A stretch of 64,000 nt of DNA from Flavobacteriaceae bacterium PS02338 (GTDB lineage Bacteria; Bacteroidota; Bacteroidia; Sphingobacteriales; Sphingobacteriaceae): contig JASCOD010000005.1 of the NCBI GenBank assembly GCA_029959615.1, positions 248,001-312,000 of the forward strand, written 5' to 3'. Below the pieces are notes generated by a model, which worked only from the letters and a program-made list of their open reading frames with translations, did no database searches and was not told the origin of the DNA. A program made the translations under genes and the position numbers. Numbering within the stretch: position 1 is the first letter of the stretch; the number at the start of each line of letters is the position of its first letter. This document shows positions 26,215 to 35,452 of this stretch, piece after piece.

Positions 26215-27801
26215 ATGAAGGCTAAATACATCTCTTATCAAGATACCCACTCCTTTTCGAAATTAGTTTTAGACTATGTAAACGATGCGGAGTTTCTAAA
26301 ATCTTTCTATAGCTACAGACCTGACATTAATGGTTTGAAAAAAGCTGTAGATGCACATCAATTTGCTGGCGATAGAAAGATTTTAGTTAAAGCATTACAA
26401 CAACAATATCAATCGATAAAAGTTAACCAAGCCGTTAGCCATAATATCGAATTATTGCTTAACAGCGAAACCTATACCATCACTACAGGTCATCAGCTTA
26501 ATCTTTTTACTGGCCCACTTTATTTCATCTATAAAATTGTAACCACCATTAATTTAGCTTTGGAACTTAAAATAGCTTATCCAGAGAAAAATTTTGTACC
26601 TATTTATTGGATGGCTACCGAAGACCATGATTTTGAGGAAATCAATCATGTGAGTGTAGATGAAAAGAACATCAGTTGGATACAACAGACCAATGGTGCA
26701 ACGGGTAGATTGAGTACCAAAACCGTGGCTGCCGCCGTACAAGCTTATAAAGGCTATCTCGGTATCAGCAAAAATGGCAAAAAGCTAGGTAAATTAGTTG
26801 AAAAGGCCTATTTAGAAAACGAAAATCTAGCAGACGCTACCCGAGTTTTGGTTAATAGTTTATTCGAGCAATACGGCCTAGTGGTTATCAATGCAGACGA
26901 TACTTCTTTAAAAGCACAATTTGCAGACGTCATCAAAAGCGATATCACACAACAAAACAGTGCTAGATTAACTGAAGAAACGAGCAAAATCTTAGAAGAC
27001 AAAGGTTATAAATCGCAGGTAAATGGTCGAGAGATTAACTTCTTTTACTTGAAGGAAAATCTTCGCGAAAGAATTATCAAAGAAGGAAATTTATATACCG
27101 TTAATCATACTGAAATTAAATTTACGGAAGCTGAATTGCTTGCGGAAATAGAACAATATCCAGAAAGATTCAGTCCGAATGTAATTATGCGTCCGCTTTA
27201 TCAGGAAGTAATTTTGCCTAACATTGCTTACATTGGTGGTGGTGCAGAAGTTTCATACTGGATGCAATTGAAAGCTAATTTTGATTTCTACAAAGTGAAT
27301 TTTCCGGTGTTGTTACTTCGCAACTCTGCTTTGGTAATAGATAAAAGAAGCTTCGCAAATCTTTACAAATTAGGTTTCAATTTCGAAGATATCTTTCTTT
27401 CTACCGAAGTTTTACAAGAAAAATGGATCAATGCAAACAGCGATGCAGCAATCTGCTTAACAGATGAAAAAGCGAATATCAAATCTGTTTTCGATAAAAT
27501 AAAACTGAATGCCTTTAAGATTGACAAAACCCTAGAAGTATCTGCTGAAGCGGTATTAACCAAAACAGAAAAACTGCTTGACAAATTAGAGAAGAAATTT
27601 TTTAGGGCCGAAAAAAGAAATCACGAAGTTTCCATTACACAAATAGAAAACCTTAAAAAACGTCTATTCCCTAATGGCACGCTACAAGAAAGAGTACTCA
27701 ACTTGGCGCCTATGTACGTAGAATACGGCGATGATTTTATTGCTTCTCTAATTGAAAACTTTGAACCTTTAGGAGGCGATTTTACATTAATATTTGCTTA
27801 A
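26215..27801 (+). CDS. bshC: Bacillithiol biosynthesis cysteine-adding enzyme BshC
   Basis: The 528-residue protein shows the BshC blocks TITTGHQLNLFTGPLYFIYK, PIYWMATEDHDFEEINHV, RPLYQEVILPNIAYIGGGAE and the C-terminal NLAPMYVEYGDDF. It is proposed to add cysteine to glucosaminyl-malate in the last step of bacillithiol synthesis. It starts 47 bases after rimO; a near-consensus TAATTTCG box lies about 10 bases before the ATG. bshA and bshB are not in the window. Confidence 0.95.
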   Translation: MKAKYISYQDTHSFSKLVLDYVNDAEFLKSFYSYRPDINGLKKAVDAHQFAGDRKILVKALQQQYQSIKVNQAVSHNIELLLNSETYTITTGHQLNLFTGPLYFIYKIVTTINLALELKIAYPEKNFVPIYWMATEDHDFEEINHVSVDEKNISWIQQTNGATGRLSTKTVAAAVQAYKGYLGISKNGKKLGKLVEKAYLENENLADATRVLVNSLFEQYGLVVINADDTSLKAQFADVIKSDITQQNSARLTEETSKILEDKGYKSQVNGREINFFYLKENLRERIIKEGNLYTVNHTEIKFTEAELLAEIEQYPERFSPNVIMRPLYQEVILPNIAYIGGGAEVSYWMQLKANFDFYKVNFPVLLLRNSALVIDKRSFANLYKLGFNFEDIFLSTEVLQEKWINANSDAAICLTDEKANIKSVFDKIKLNAFKIDKTLEVSAEAVLTKTEKLLDKLEKKFFRAEKRNHEVSITQIENLKKRLFPNGTLQERVLNLAPMYVEYGDDFIASLIENFEPLGGDFTLIFA

Positions 27802-27877
27802 AAAGAATAAAAAGCAAGGAACAAAGAAAAATCAACTGATTAAAATAACTGACACCTGACTACTGACCCTAACCACA

Positions 27878-28960
27878 ATGAATTTCATCACTTTCTCTGA
27901 AGAAAAATTAAGAACCTTTACTTACGACGTATTTAAAAAGATGGGCTGTTCTAATGAACACGCTACTTTAGCTACAGATGTTTTAGTTCGTTCAGATTTA
28001 AGAGGAATTGATTCTCATGGTGTGGCAAGGTTGAGCGGCTATTATCGCCTTTGGGAGAAAAAAAGAATTAATGCTACACCTAATATTCGTATAGTTCACG
28101 AAACACCCACTACGGCAACTATAGATGGAGATGCTGGCTTAGGTTTGGTTGTTGCCCCATTCGCAATGAAAGTGGCTATTGAAAAAGCAGAAAAATACGG
28201 TAGCGGCTGGGTCTCAGTTAAAAACTCTAACCACTTTGGTATTGCGGGTTACCATGCATTAATGGCAGTAGAGAACGACATGATTGGTATTAGCATGACC
28301 AATGCAAGCCCTTTGGTTGCTCCTACTTATGCTAATGAACGCTTACTAGGTACCAACCCAATGTGTTACGCTTTTCCGGCAGGTAAATACCCACCTGTAA
28401 TAGTTGATATGGCTACCGCAGCGGCAGCAAATGGAAAGCTGGAAATAGCACAGCGGGCTAATGCCGAAATTCCAGATGGTTGGGTGCAAGATAAAGACGG
28501 AAATGGTTCTATCAATCCAAACGAATTGAAAGCAGGTGGCTCTTTACTTCCACTAGGTAGTGATAAAGACCACGGTAGTCACAAGGGTTATGGATTAAGT
28601 GCAACGGTAGATATTCTTTCTGCAGTACTTTCTGGTGCAAATTATGGTCCTTGGGTTCCTCCATTTGTAGCTTTCTTGGAACCAGATCCAAATCCGGTTG
28701 GAGAAGGAATTGGACACTTTTTAGGTGCAATGCGTGTAGATGGCTTCCGACCAGCACAGGACTTTAAGAACCATCTAGACAACTGGATTGAACGCTTTAA
28801 AAGTGCTAAAACAGTTGATGAAAGCAAGAAAGTAATTATTCCTGGAGAGCCAGAATATCAATTCGAGGCCGAACGTAAAGTAGAAGGCATACCGTTAATC
28901 GACATAGTAGTGAACGACCTAAATAGCCTAGCTGAAAAAATCGGCGTAACTCCGCTTTAA
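27878..28960 (+). CDS. Ldh family (malate/L-lactate/ureidoglycolate-type) NAD(P)-dependent dehydrogenase
   Basis: The 360-residue protein belongs to the Ldh_2 family (not the classical LDH/MDH fold). Markers are SDLRGIDSHGVARLSGYY with the catalytic His, NSNHFGIAGYHA, the nucleotide-site GTNPMCYAFPA and DHGSHKGYGLS with the family lysine. It uses NAD(P)H to reduce or oxidise 2-hydroxy acids. The substrate cannot be fixed from sequence; no pathway neighbours help. It stands behind bshC with a 76-base gap. Confidence 0.9.
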   Translation: MNFITFSEEKLRTFTYDVFKKMGCSNEHATLATDVLVRSDLRGIDSHGVARLSGYYRLWEKKRINATPNIRIVHETPTTATIDGDAGLGLVVAPFAMKVAIEKAEKYGSGWVSVKNSNHFGIAGYHALMAVENDMIGISMTNASPLVAPTYANERLLGTNPMCYAFPAGKYPPVIVDMATAAAANGKLEIAQRANAEIPDGWVQDKDGNGSINPNELKAGGSLLPLGSDKDHGSHKGYGLSATVDILSAVLSGANYGPWVPPFVAFLEPDPNPVGEGIGHFLGAMRVDGFRPAQDFKNHLDNWIERFKSAKTVDESKKVIIPGEPEYQFEAERKVEGIPLIDIVVNDLNSLAEKIGVTPL

Positions 28961-29024
28961 AATACCTTGAAATACTGACGATTTTCTTTTGCAAACCTTT
29001 TAGATTTGGTGAAAATCAATAGCT

Positions 29025-29267
29025 ATGAAAATCTCTAAAAATGATATTCTCTTTATTATTTCGCTAATATTTGCACTTTGGTTTACAAGTACAGGATATA
29101 TCTGGGTATACGGATTAGCGTTAATCATTTTCTATCCTTTCGCACTAATAAGCTATCTCATTTGGCGTAAACTTAGAAAAGACGGAAGAAAACGTAATCA
29201 AGCTATTCCAGTCATCATCATTACAGGTCTAGCGATATCTATCATTTCACTTTTACTTACTCGTTAG
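29025..29267 (+). CDS. Small integral membrane protein (80 aa)
   Basis: The 80-residue product has hydrophobic segments at about 8-24, 27-45 and 61-78, separated by a basic loop (RKLRKDGRKRNQ). No family was recognised. It ends immediately next to the stop codon of the convergent outer-membrane protein gene (no bases between). Confidence 0.6.
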   Translation: MKISKNDILFIISLIFALWFTSTGYIWVYGLALIIFYPFALISYLIWRKLRKDGRKRNQAIPVIIITGLAISIISLLLTR

Positions 29268-30401
29268 TTACTTTTTCACCTTAAATAGCTTAAAGCTCTC
29301 TTTGTAAGTAAGGAAAAAAGAATGATTAAACTGTAGCTTTTGATCTGCCTGATCTAAATCAAAATGGGGCTCAAAACGTACGTCTAGAAATAGATTAGGC
29401 AATAATTCTTTCTGATAAACATACCTCAACATCAGCACATTTCGTTTGTTTTGAGTAAACCCATACTCATAAAAACTATTAGATACAGACTGATACAGAG
29501 GCATTCCTTTAATAGTAACGAAATTATTCCCCTGCCAATAAGAAGCTGCCAAATTACCCCAACGGGTGTCAACACCAGCATTTAACCACAAACCAAAACC
29601 GCCCTGATACGCTCTTGCTTTTGTTGGCGAAAAATCTTTATAAGCCGCAACATAGTTATTTATATAAACCTGATTTACGTTATAACCAATATTCTTACTC
29701 AAGGTAAAACCTGTAGCACCGTTAAACAAAGTTGATATTGGCTCTTCCTTTAGCACATCAATTTGTCCGCCTGCATGGTAAAACAAAGTTTGAGCTGGAA
29801 TGCTTAGTTCCCAACCATCATTCTTAATTAAAGCGATGTCAGTTGTAAAACCTCCAACTATCTCTTCCTTAGCGGCATCACCAGCATAAATCATCTTCTG
29901 CCAAGCAATCCAAGCATCTAAATTGAACTTGTCTTTGTCTATTAATAATTGGGTTCCGTATTCTACAGGTGTAGTGATTTTACGCTCGAAGTTGTATAAA
30001 GGTTCGATATAATTATGTTGGATATTCCCCTCCAAACTTCCAAAAACCAAAGTCAAATCATTTTTGCTATACTTTACATTAAATAATGGTTTAGCATCAT
30101 ATAAGCCTCGCTCATTTCCAAAATCTTTCCTTAAATATGCTCCAGCTGTAATGGCTAAATTAGGATGTGCGTAATAAACCAATTGAGGTTCCAATTGAGT
30201 TCCATAAAGCGTATAACCATCATGAAAATTATTGGAATATTCGTAATTCCTAACATAGTTGAAGTTATAGAAATTAAGATGCAGCTCATTACTTAGACTA
30301 TCAGCAGGGCGAATACGATTATAAAGATAGCTATTGTTAAGCTGAGCTTGAGCCAAATGCACCAAAGCGAAAAACAAAGCGATAAGTAAATATTTTTTCA
30401 T
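29268..30401 (-). CDS. Predicted outer-membrane beta-barrel protein
   Basis: The 377-residue product starts with a signal peptide (MKKYLLIALFFALVHLAQAQ). It then shows alternating aromatic strands ending in aromatic residues (LVYYAHPNLAITAGAYL, NVLMLRYVYQKELL), the texture of a Bacteroidota outer-membrane barrel. No conserved enzymatic motif was seen. It is probably monocistronic. Function is unknown. Confidence 0.65.
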   Translation of the reverse strand: MKKYLLIALFFALVHLAQAQLNNSYLYNRIRPADSLSNELHLNFYNFNYVRNYEYSNNFHDGYTLYGTQLEPQLVYYAHPNLAITAGAYLRKDFGNERGLYDAKPLFNVKYSKNDLTLVFGSLEGNIQHNYIEPLYNFERKITTPVEYGTQLLIDKDKFNLDAWIAWQKMIYAGDAAKEEIVGGFTTDIALIKNDGWELSIPAQTLFYHAGGQIDVLKEEPISTLFNGATGFTLSKNIGYNVNQVYINNYVAAYKDFSPTKARAYQGGFGLWLNAGVDTRWGNLAASYWQGNNFVTIKGMPLYQSVSNSFYEYGFTQNKRNVLMLRYVYQKELLPNLFLDVRFEPHFDLDQADQKLQFNHSFFLTYKESFKLFKVKK

Positions 30402-30420
30402 TAAAAGATTTTTATATTCC

Positions 30421-30467
30421 TGTCATCCATATTTCGGCATTTAGATTCCTCATGCCTCGAAATGACA
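30421..30467. repeat. Palindromic intergenic element
   Basis: Nested inverted repeat TGTCAT...ATGACA (30421-30426, 30462-30467) enclosing TTTCGGCAT and ATGCCTCGAAA. It lies between the OMP gene and hemJ and resembles dispersed REP-like palindromes. It may double as a transcription barrier. Confidence 0.55.
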
Positions 30468-30472
30468 AAAGG

Positions 30473-31021
30473 CTATTGCCCTTTTTTCTCCCTATACCTT
30501 TTATACAATTTCACTGCAATCATAATAACTGCAGAAAAGATAAGCAAACCAATTAATCCATAAACCCAGTCAATTGCACTTTTTAGGATTACTGTAAAGA
30601 CGATAGCCACTAACAAAATTGTAGCTACTTCATTCCATAAACGCAGCTGGTTAGAAGACCAATTAAAAACACCTTTGCGTAACTGCTTCATCACTCGTTG
30701 ACAAATAAAATGATAAGCTAGTAATGCGATAACAAAACCAAGTTTCACATGCATCCAAGGTTGGTGCAACCACCCAGGAACAATATAAATCATCAAAGCA
30801 CCTGCAATTACAGTAAGCACCATTGCCGGAGTAGTGATGATGCTCCACAATCTCGCTGTGATTTTGGCATATTCTCTTTGCAGAATGCTCTTTTCTGGCT
30901 CAAGCTTAACATTAGCTTCAGTATGATAAATAAACAAACGTACACCATAAAATAGTCCCGCCATCCAACTTACCACAAAGATGATATGTACTGCTAAAAT
31001 GTATCTGTAGTATGCTTCCAT
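30473..31021 (-). CDS. hemJ: Protoporphyrinogen IX oxidase, HemJ type (UPF0093/CopD-like)
   Basis: The 182-residue membrane protein has four or five hydrophobic helices. The conserved His sits in LAVHIIFVVSWMAGLFYGVR and the HVKL motif in QPWMHVKLGFV, both hallmarks of HemJ. It oxidises protoporphyrinogen IX to protoporphyrin IX in organisms without HemG or HemY. It follows hemE on the same strand, with a terminator-like hairpin filling the 30-base gap. HemJ is preferred to CopD because of the hemE neighbour and the HVKL site. Confidence 0.85.
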   Translation of the reverse strand: MEAYYRYILAVHIIFVVSWMAGLFYGVRLFIYHTEANVKLEPEKSILQREYAKITARLWSIITTPAMVLTVIAGALMIYIVPGWLHQPWMHVKLGFVIALLAYHFICQRVMKQLRKGVFNWSSNQLRLWNEVATILLVAIVFTVILKSAIDWVYGLIGLLIFSAVIMIAVKLYKRYREKKGQ

Positions 31022-31043
31022 AAAAAATCCCCAATCGGGGATT
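31022..31043 (-). terminator. Terminator-like hairpin between hemE and hemJ
   Basis: Perfect stem AATCCCC (31026-31032) with GGGGATT (31037-31043), loop AATC. On the minus strand it is followed by T6 that runs directly into the hemJ ATG. It may terminate or attenuate hemE transcripts before hemJ, or restrict hemJ translation. Confidence 0.7.
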
Positions 31044-31051
31044 AAAATTAG

Positions 31052-32077
31052 TTAATACTTAAACTCTTTCACTACTTCGATAGCATATTTTACATTATCG
31101 AAAGGAATATCTGGCATAATACCATGTCCTAGATTGAAAATAAATCCATTTTCGCCACGCATACGCTCAAATAATTTATGGATGTGTGCTTTGATTACAG
31201 GCTGGTCTGCATATAAAATATGAGGATCTAAATTACCTTGTACTGCAATTCCAGCAGGCAAAGCTTTCTTGATATTTAACAAATCTGCATTCCAATCAAT
31301 AGAAATTACATCTGGTTTAGCTTCTGACATAATTGGTGCAAAAACCGAACTTCCTTTACAGAAAGAAATTATAGGAATATTATTTCTGTTTAAACCAGCA
31401 ATAATTTGTTGGTTGTATTGGTGTGAAAACTCTTGATAATCGTTCCAAGATAGTGCTAAGGCCCAGCTATCGAATAACTGCAATGCATTTACACCAGATT
31501 CAATCTGTAAGTTCAAATAATCAGTAGTTACCTTAGCAATTTTAGCTAATAATTTGTGCGCTAATGCCGGATGATTGTGAATTAAAAGCTTTGTTAATTT
31601 AAAATCTTTAGATGAACCACCTTCTACCAAATAACTCATTACGGTAAAAGGTGCACCAGCAAAACCAATTAATGGAATGCTGCCATTTAAGCGTTGTTGA
31701 ATTACTTTAATCGCATCAGCAACGTATTGTAATTTATCTAGGCAGTCAGTTGCTAAAGCATCAATATCTGCCTCATTACGCACAGGATTAGCAAATTTAG
31801 GCCCAACACCTTGAGTGAAGCTTAAATCGCCCCCCATTGCCTCGCCAGTTACCAAAATATCAGAGAACAAAATCGCTGCATCAATACCTAACAAATCTAC
31901 CGGCAACATGGTTACGTCGGCTGCAATTTCTGGGGTTTTGCACATCTCTAAAAAAGAGTATTTGTTTTTAATTTCCCAGTATTGTGGCATAAAACGTCCG
32001 GCTTGTCTCATCATCCATACCGGTGGTCTTTCTGTTTGTTTTGAAAATGCTGCGTCTAAAAATAAATTGTTATCCAT
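31052..32077 (-). CDS. hemE: Uroporphyrinogen III decarboxylase
   Basis: The 341-residue enzyme opens with the signature RPPVWMMRQAGRFMPQYW and carries FSDILVTGEAMGGDL, GFAGAPFTVMSYLVEG and NLGHGIMPDIPFDNV. It converts uroporphyrinogen III to coproporphyrinogen III in the cytoplasm. It lies 5 bases after the TPR protein gene on the same strand and is upstream of hemJ. Confidence 0.97.
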   Translation of the reverse strand: MDNNLFLDAAFSKQTERPPVWMMRQAGRFMPQYWEIKNKYSFLEMCKTPEIAADVTMLPVDLLGIDAAILFSDILVTGEAMGGDLSFTQGVGPKFANPVRNEADIDALATDCLDKLQYVADAIKVIQQRLNGSIPLIGFAGAPFTVMSYLVEGGSSKDFKLTKLLIHNHPALAHKLLAKIAKVTTDYLNLQIESGVNALQLFDSWALALSWNDYQEFSHQYNQQIIAGLNRNNIPIISFCKGSSVFAPIMSEAKPDVISIDWNADLLNIKKALPAGIAVQGNLDPHILYADQPVIKAHIHKLFERMRGENGFIFNLGHGIMPDIPFDNVKYAIEVVKEFKY

Positions 32078-32082
32078 GTTTT

Positions 32083-32604
32083 CTAATTTGCCAGTTTCTT
32101 GGCCTCTTGCTCAATATTTGTTATAATTTCTAATGATCGTGATGATGTTGCCAATTCTTTGGCCTTTTCTGTATAAGTTAGTGCTCTAGCTCCATCCTTT
32201 TTTCGGAGTGCTAAATTAGCTAAATGAATTAAAACGTAAGCCTTATCGTTCTTTCCACCTAAAGGAAAACGACTCGAGATCTGAAAATGATGCTCGGCAG
32301 TTTCATAATCTTCACGTTTTAAGGCGATATTGGCACGCATAAATTCGTAGAACCCACGTCTTCCCTTAGCTAATCGATCGGGGTTATCAACTTCGTTAAG
32401 AATTTTTTCTGCTCTATCGTAGTCAGAGTTTTTGAAATATTTGGAGGCCAGCAGTACAGAACTGTGCTTAAAATGACTCCATAGTATAAAACAGAAAAGC
32501 AGGCCCGAAATTGCGGCCAACTGATGCTGTTGATGATATAAACTCACCAATGCTGATAGGATAAAAATCCCCATCAGCACGTATCTACCTAACTTATTAT
32601 ACAT
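32083..32604 (-). CDS. TPR-like membrane-anchored protein
   Basis: The 173-residue product has two hydrophobic segments at the N-terminus (about 8-25 and 28-45), then helical repeats with the TPR spacing (YFKNSDYDRAEKILNEV, IALKREDYETAEHHFQIS, LALRKKDGARALTYTEKA). It shares its start region with the stop of the response-regulator gene (one-base overlap), so it is translated in the same transcript. Role unknown; possibly a scaffold for the upstream signalling pair. Confidence 0.75.
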   Translation of the reverse strand: MYNKLGRYVLMGIFILSALVSLYHQQHQLAAISGLLFCFILWSHFKHSSVLLASKYFKNSDYDRAEKILNEVDNPDRLAKGRRGFYEFMRANIALKREDYETAEHHFQISSRFPLGGKNDKAYVLIHLANLALRKKDGARALTYTEKAKELATSSRSLEIITNIEQEAKKLAN

Positions 32605-33308
32605 TAGTGGATATCCGTAAACTTATAACCTACTCCTCTAATTGAGTGGAAATAAACTGGATTTTTCTGATCTGGTTCAAAATACTTACGGAACGTCAAG
32701 ATAAAGTTATCTATTGTTCTAGTTGAAGGATAAACGTCGTAGTTCCATACTGTCTCTAGGATTTGCTCACGAGAAACCGCTTCGTTTTTACGCTCAATCA
32801 AAAGTTTCAATAGCATTGTCTCCTTTTTAGTTAACGGAACTACAACACCATCATCTTGTTTCAATTCAAAAGAGTTGAAATAGATTGTTTTCTCTCCTAT
32901 TTTGTAAGAATTTAATTCTTTCAAATCATCAGCTTTCAAACTGCGTTTCACTAAAATTCCTACACGTAAGATTAACTCTTCTAAGTTAAAAGGTTTTACC
33001 AAATAATCATCAGCTCCCTTTTTCAAGCCCATTACCCTATCTTCGCTTGTATTTTTAGCAGTTAAAAACAAAATAGGCACTTCTGTATTTTCTAATCGGA
33101 TAGTCTCACATACTTGGAAACCATCCATCTCTGGCAACATAACGTCTAAAATTACTAAGTTAAAGCGTTCTTCTTTAAATACTTTTAGTGCTGTTTTTCC
33201 GTCCTTAACGGCATGAACTTTATAACCTTCTAATTCGAGGTTTAATTTGATGGCGTCTAACAAATGATCTTCGTCTTCAACCAATAATACTCTTAATTTT
33301 TGTGACAT
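32604..33308 (-). CDS. OmpR-family response regulator
   Basis: The 234-residue protein has a receiver domain (VLLVEDEDHLLDAIK, phospho-acceptor Asp in LVILDVMLPEMDGF, LFLTAK, DDYLVKPFN) and an OmpR winged helix (LTKKETMLLKLLIERKNEA, STRTIDNFILTFRKYFE, IRGVGYKFTD). It starts one base after the histidine kinase stop and partners with that kinase. Target genes are unknown. RprY-type regulators of Bacteroidota are the closest recognised group. Confidence 0.93.
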   Translation of the reverse strand: MSQKLRVLLVEDEDHLLDAIKLNLELEGYKVHAVKDGKTALKVFKEERFNLVILDVMLPEMDGFQVCETIRLENTEVPILFLTAKNTSEDRVMGLKKGADDYLVKPFNLEELILRVGILVKRSLKADDLKELNSYKIGEKTIYFNSFELKQDDGVVVPLTKKETMLLKLLIERKNEAVSREQILETVWNYDVYPSTRTIDNFILTFRKYFEPDQKNPVYFHSIRGVGYKFTDIH

Positions 33309-33309
33309 A

Positions 33310-34176
33310 TTAATTAAATGTTACTTCAAAAATTGCACCGTGAGGTACGTTATCTTTAACGCTGATATCCGCGTCGTGGTTTTGTAATACTTCCTTAACA
33401 ATAAATAAGCCAAGTCCAGTACCCTTACTTTTACGCACATTTTCATCGCCCACACGGTAAAATTTATCAAAAATATGCATCTTTTCCGTATCTGGAATGC
33501 CCAATCCCTTATCCGAAACCACTAATTTAGGCTTTCCGTCATTTTGGCACAGCTCTACTGTAATTTCGGCACATGGCCCAGAATATTTGACCGCATTCTC
33601 AACTAAGTTAGTCACTACAGATGAGAGCGCAAATTGGTCACCTTCTATCTTGATATCATCTTGAATATTAGTTTTGATGATCTGCTCGCAACCGCAAGAA
33701 TGAACTTGCAACCTATCCGTAACACGAGTTACCAAATCAGAGAAATCAAATTGTTCTTTCGGAAACGAATAAGTTCTACTTTCAATTTTGGTAGCCAGCA
33801 ACATATTTTCCACTAAATCATCCAAACGTTCTACGTCTTTCAGCGAATTTTTAATCAGAACAGTACGCTGTTCCTTATCTAATTCTCTACGCACAATCGT
33901 TTGTAAAGAAAGTTTTATCGCTGCCAAGGGCGATTTCAATTCATGTGTGATAGACATTAAGAAGTTTTGCTGCTGTTCTTTTAAACGTCCTTCTTTCTTG
34001 ATAGAAGCATGAATAAAATAGGCACCAATGCCCAATAAGAAAAGGAAAACCGCACCTTCACCCATAATCATCGGCATACGGCTTGCATCGATGTTAACCA
34101 CCAATGCTCCCCAACTAATGAGCTGTCCTAAGGCATAGAACAATAAAATGTAAAATATGATGATTGATTTTTTCAT
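33310..34176 (-). CDS. Sensor histidine kinase
   Basis: The 288-residue kinase has two N-terminal transmembrane helices (about 5-27 and 38-58) with almost no periplasmic loop. The HisKA box is FLMSITHELKSPLAAIKL, and the HATPase blocks are VTNLVENAVKYS, VVSDKGLGIPDTEK and GTGLGLFIVKEVL. The minimal sensor suggests it senses membrane state or works with a partner. It is the first gene of the run kinase-regulator-TPR-hemE-hemJ. Confidence 0.93.
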   Translation of the reverse strand: MKKSIIIFYILLFYALGQLISWGALVVNIDASRMPMIMGEGAVFLFLLGIGAYFIHASIKKEGRLKEQQQNFLMSITHELKSPLAAIKLSLQTIVRRELDKEQRTVLIKNSLKDVERLDDLVENMLLATKIESRTYSFPKEQFDFSDLVTRVTDRLQVHSCGCEQIIKTNIQDDIKIEGDQFALSSVVTNLVENAVKYSGPCAEITVELCQNDGKPKLVVSDKGLGIPDTEKMHIFDKFYRVGDENVRKSKGTGLGLFIVKEVLQNHDADISVKDNVPHGAIFEVTFN

Positions 34177-34373
34177 TACGCAGCCTCAACTATTATGCGT
34201 ACAAAAATAGCTTAATCTTTACAAAGAAGTATTAAATGAATGCAATATACTTATTTATCAATAAGAGAATATGACAGATTTATAGAAAAAGTATACCTAT
34301 TCAACTTCGAAAATCAAATTCCTATCGAAATGTATTTTCTCTACATTTCACCTTATGAAAACAGCACGTATAA

Positions 34374-35258
34374 CTAAAGACTTGTTCTAAACTTTCCGAA
34401 TACGCCCAACGGCAATTTTATACCAGAAGTAGCTTGTAAAAATAGTTCTCCAGTTTCCAAATTCTTTACCTGAGGAAATGAGGTTCTGATTAAATTCTCT
34501 ACAATCACCGAAGAAAAACCTAACGAATAGGTATTTAAAATTAAGAAATGTTCTTGCGGATCGAGCAACTGCACTACATCTTGCATCATTTCTTGGATAT
34601 GATCTTCCAATTTCCACTTTTCGCCATTTGGCCCATGACCATAAGCTGGGGGATCTAAAATAATACCATTATATTTTTTCCCTCGTTTCAATTCTCGTTT
34701 TACAAATTTTAGTGCATCCTCAACTACCCAACGTACATCTTTTAATTTAGAAAGCTCTTGGTTTTCATTAGCCCAATTTACTACCTGTTTAATAGAATCA
34801 ACGTGGGTAGTATCTGCTCCAGCTGCTTTAGCTACTAAAGAGGCTGCACCTGTATAAGCAAACAAGTTTAATACTTTGGGACTAGCTGTTTTGAAGCTTT
34901 TAATAGAGGAAGAGATATAATCCCAGTTTACTGCTTGTTCTGGAAAAACACCTACGTGTTTAAAAGAAGTTAAACCCAAACGAAGATTAATACTAACCTC
35001 GTCATTTTTATAATTAACATTCCAACGATCAGCCACGTTCTTTTGATGCTTAACCCACTCGCCACTCGTTGCCGAACGACCTCTAAAAGTTATATGAGCA
35101 CGTTTCTTCCACTCTTCTGGAGATAATACTTTTTTCCAGACTGCTTGAGGTTCTGGTCTAGACAGTACTAAATTACCGAAGCGTTCTAATTTCTCAAAAT
35201 CGCCACAATCAATTAATTCGTAATCTTTCCAGTGGGTTGGTGCAAGCAGTTGTATCAT
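34374..35258 (-). CDS. Class I SAM-dependent methyltransferase (RlmI/RlmK-like)
   Basis: The 294-residue protein has the SAM-binding region VLNLFAYTGAASLVAKAAGA followed by HVDSIKQVVNWANEN, and motif IV IILDPPAYGHGPNGEKW. This is the arrangement of the RlmI-like C-terminal methyltransferase domain. Substrate is probably rRNA, but a PUA domain is lacking and the assignment stays general. It stands alone with about 200 bases on each side. Confidence 0.85.
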   Translation of the reverse strand: MIQLLAPTHWKDYELIDCGDFEKLERFGNLVLSRPEPQAVWKKVLSPEEWKKRAHITFRGRSATSGEWVKHQKNVADRWNVNYKNDEVSINLRLGLTSFKHVGVFPEQAVNWDYISSSIKSFKTASPKVLNLFAYTGAASLVAKAAGADTTHVDSIKQVVNWANENQELSKLKDVRWVVEDALKFVKRELKRGKKYNGIILDPPAYGHGPNGEKWKLEDHIQEMMQDVVQLLDPQEHFLILNTYSLGFSSVIVENLIRTSFPQVKNLETGELFLQATSGIKLPLGVFGKFRTSL

Positions 35259-35452
35259 GTATTATTATTTAATTCGTCATTTCTAAAGAACTATTTATCT
35301 CGAATTGTTCGAAAAGTAGATCTTAATGCGAAGGTTATTATTCTTCAGCAAATGTCACGTTAGAAAGAAATGAAAAAAGATATTGAAGACATCAACTCAA
35401 TAGCTCCCTTGCATCTGTTTCCAAATGACGGCATGCTGCAAAGATAGAAAAA

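Noticed and set aside
30473..31021. CopD copper-resistance protein
   Set aside because: Shares the fold family, but the HVKL motif and hemE neighbour fit HemJ better, and no copper genes are present.
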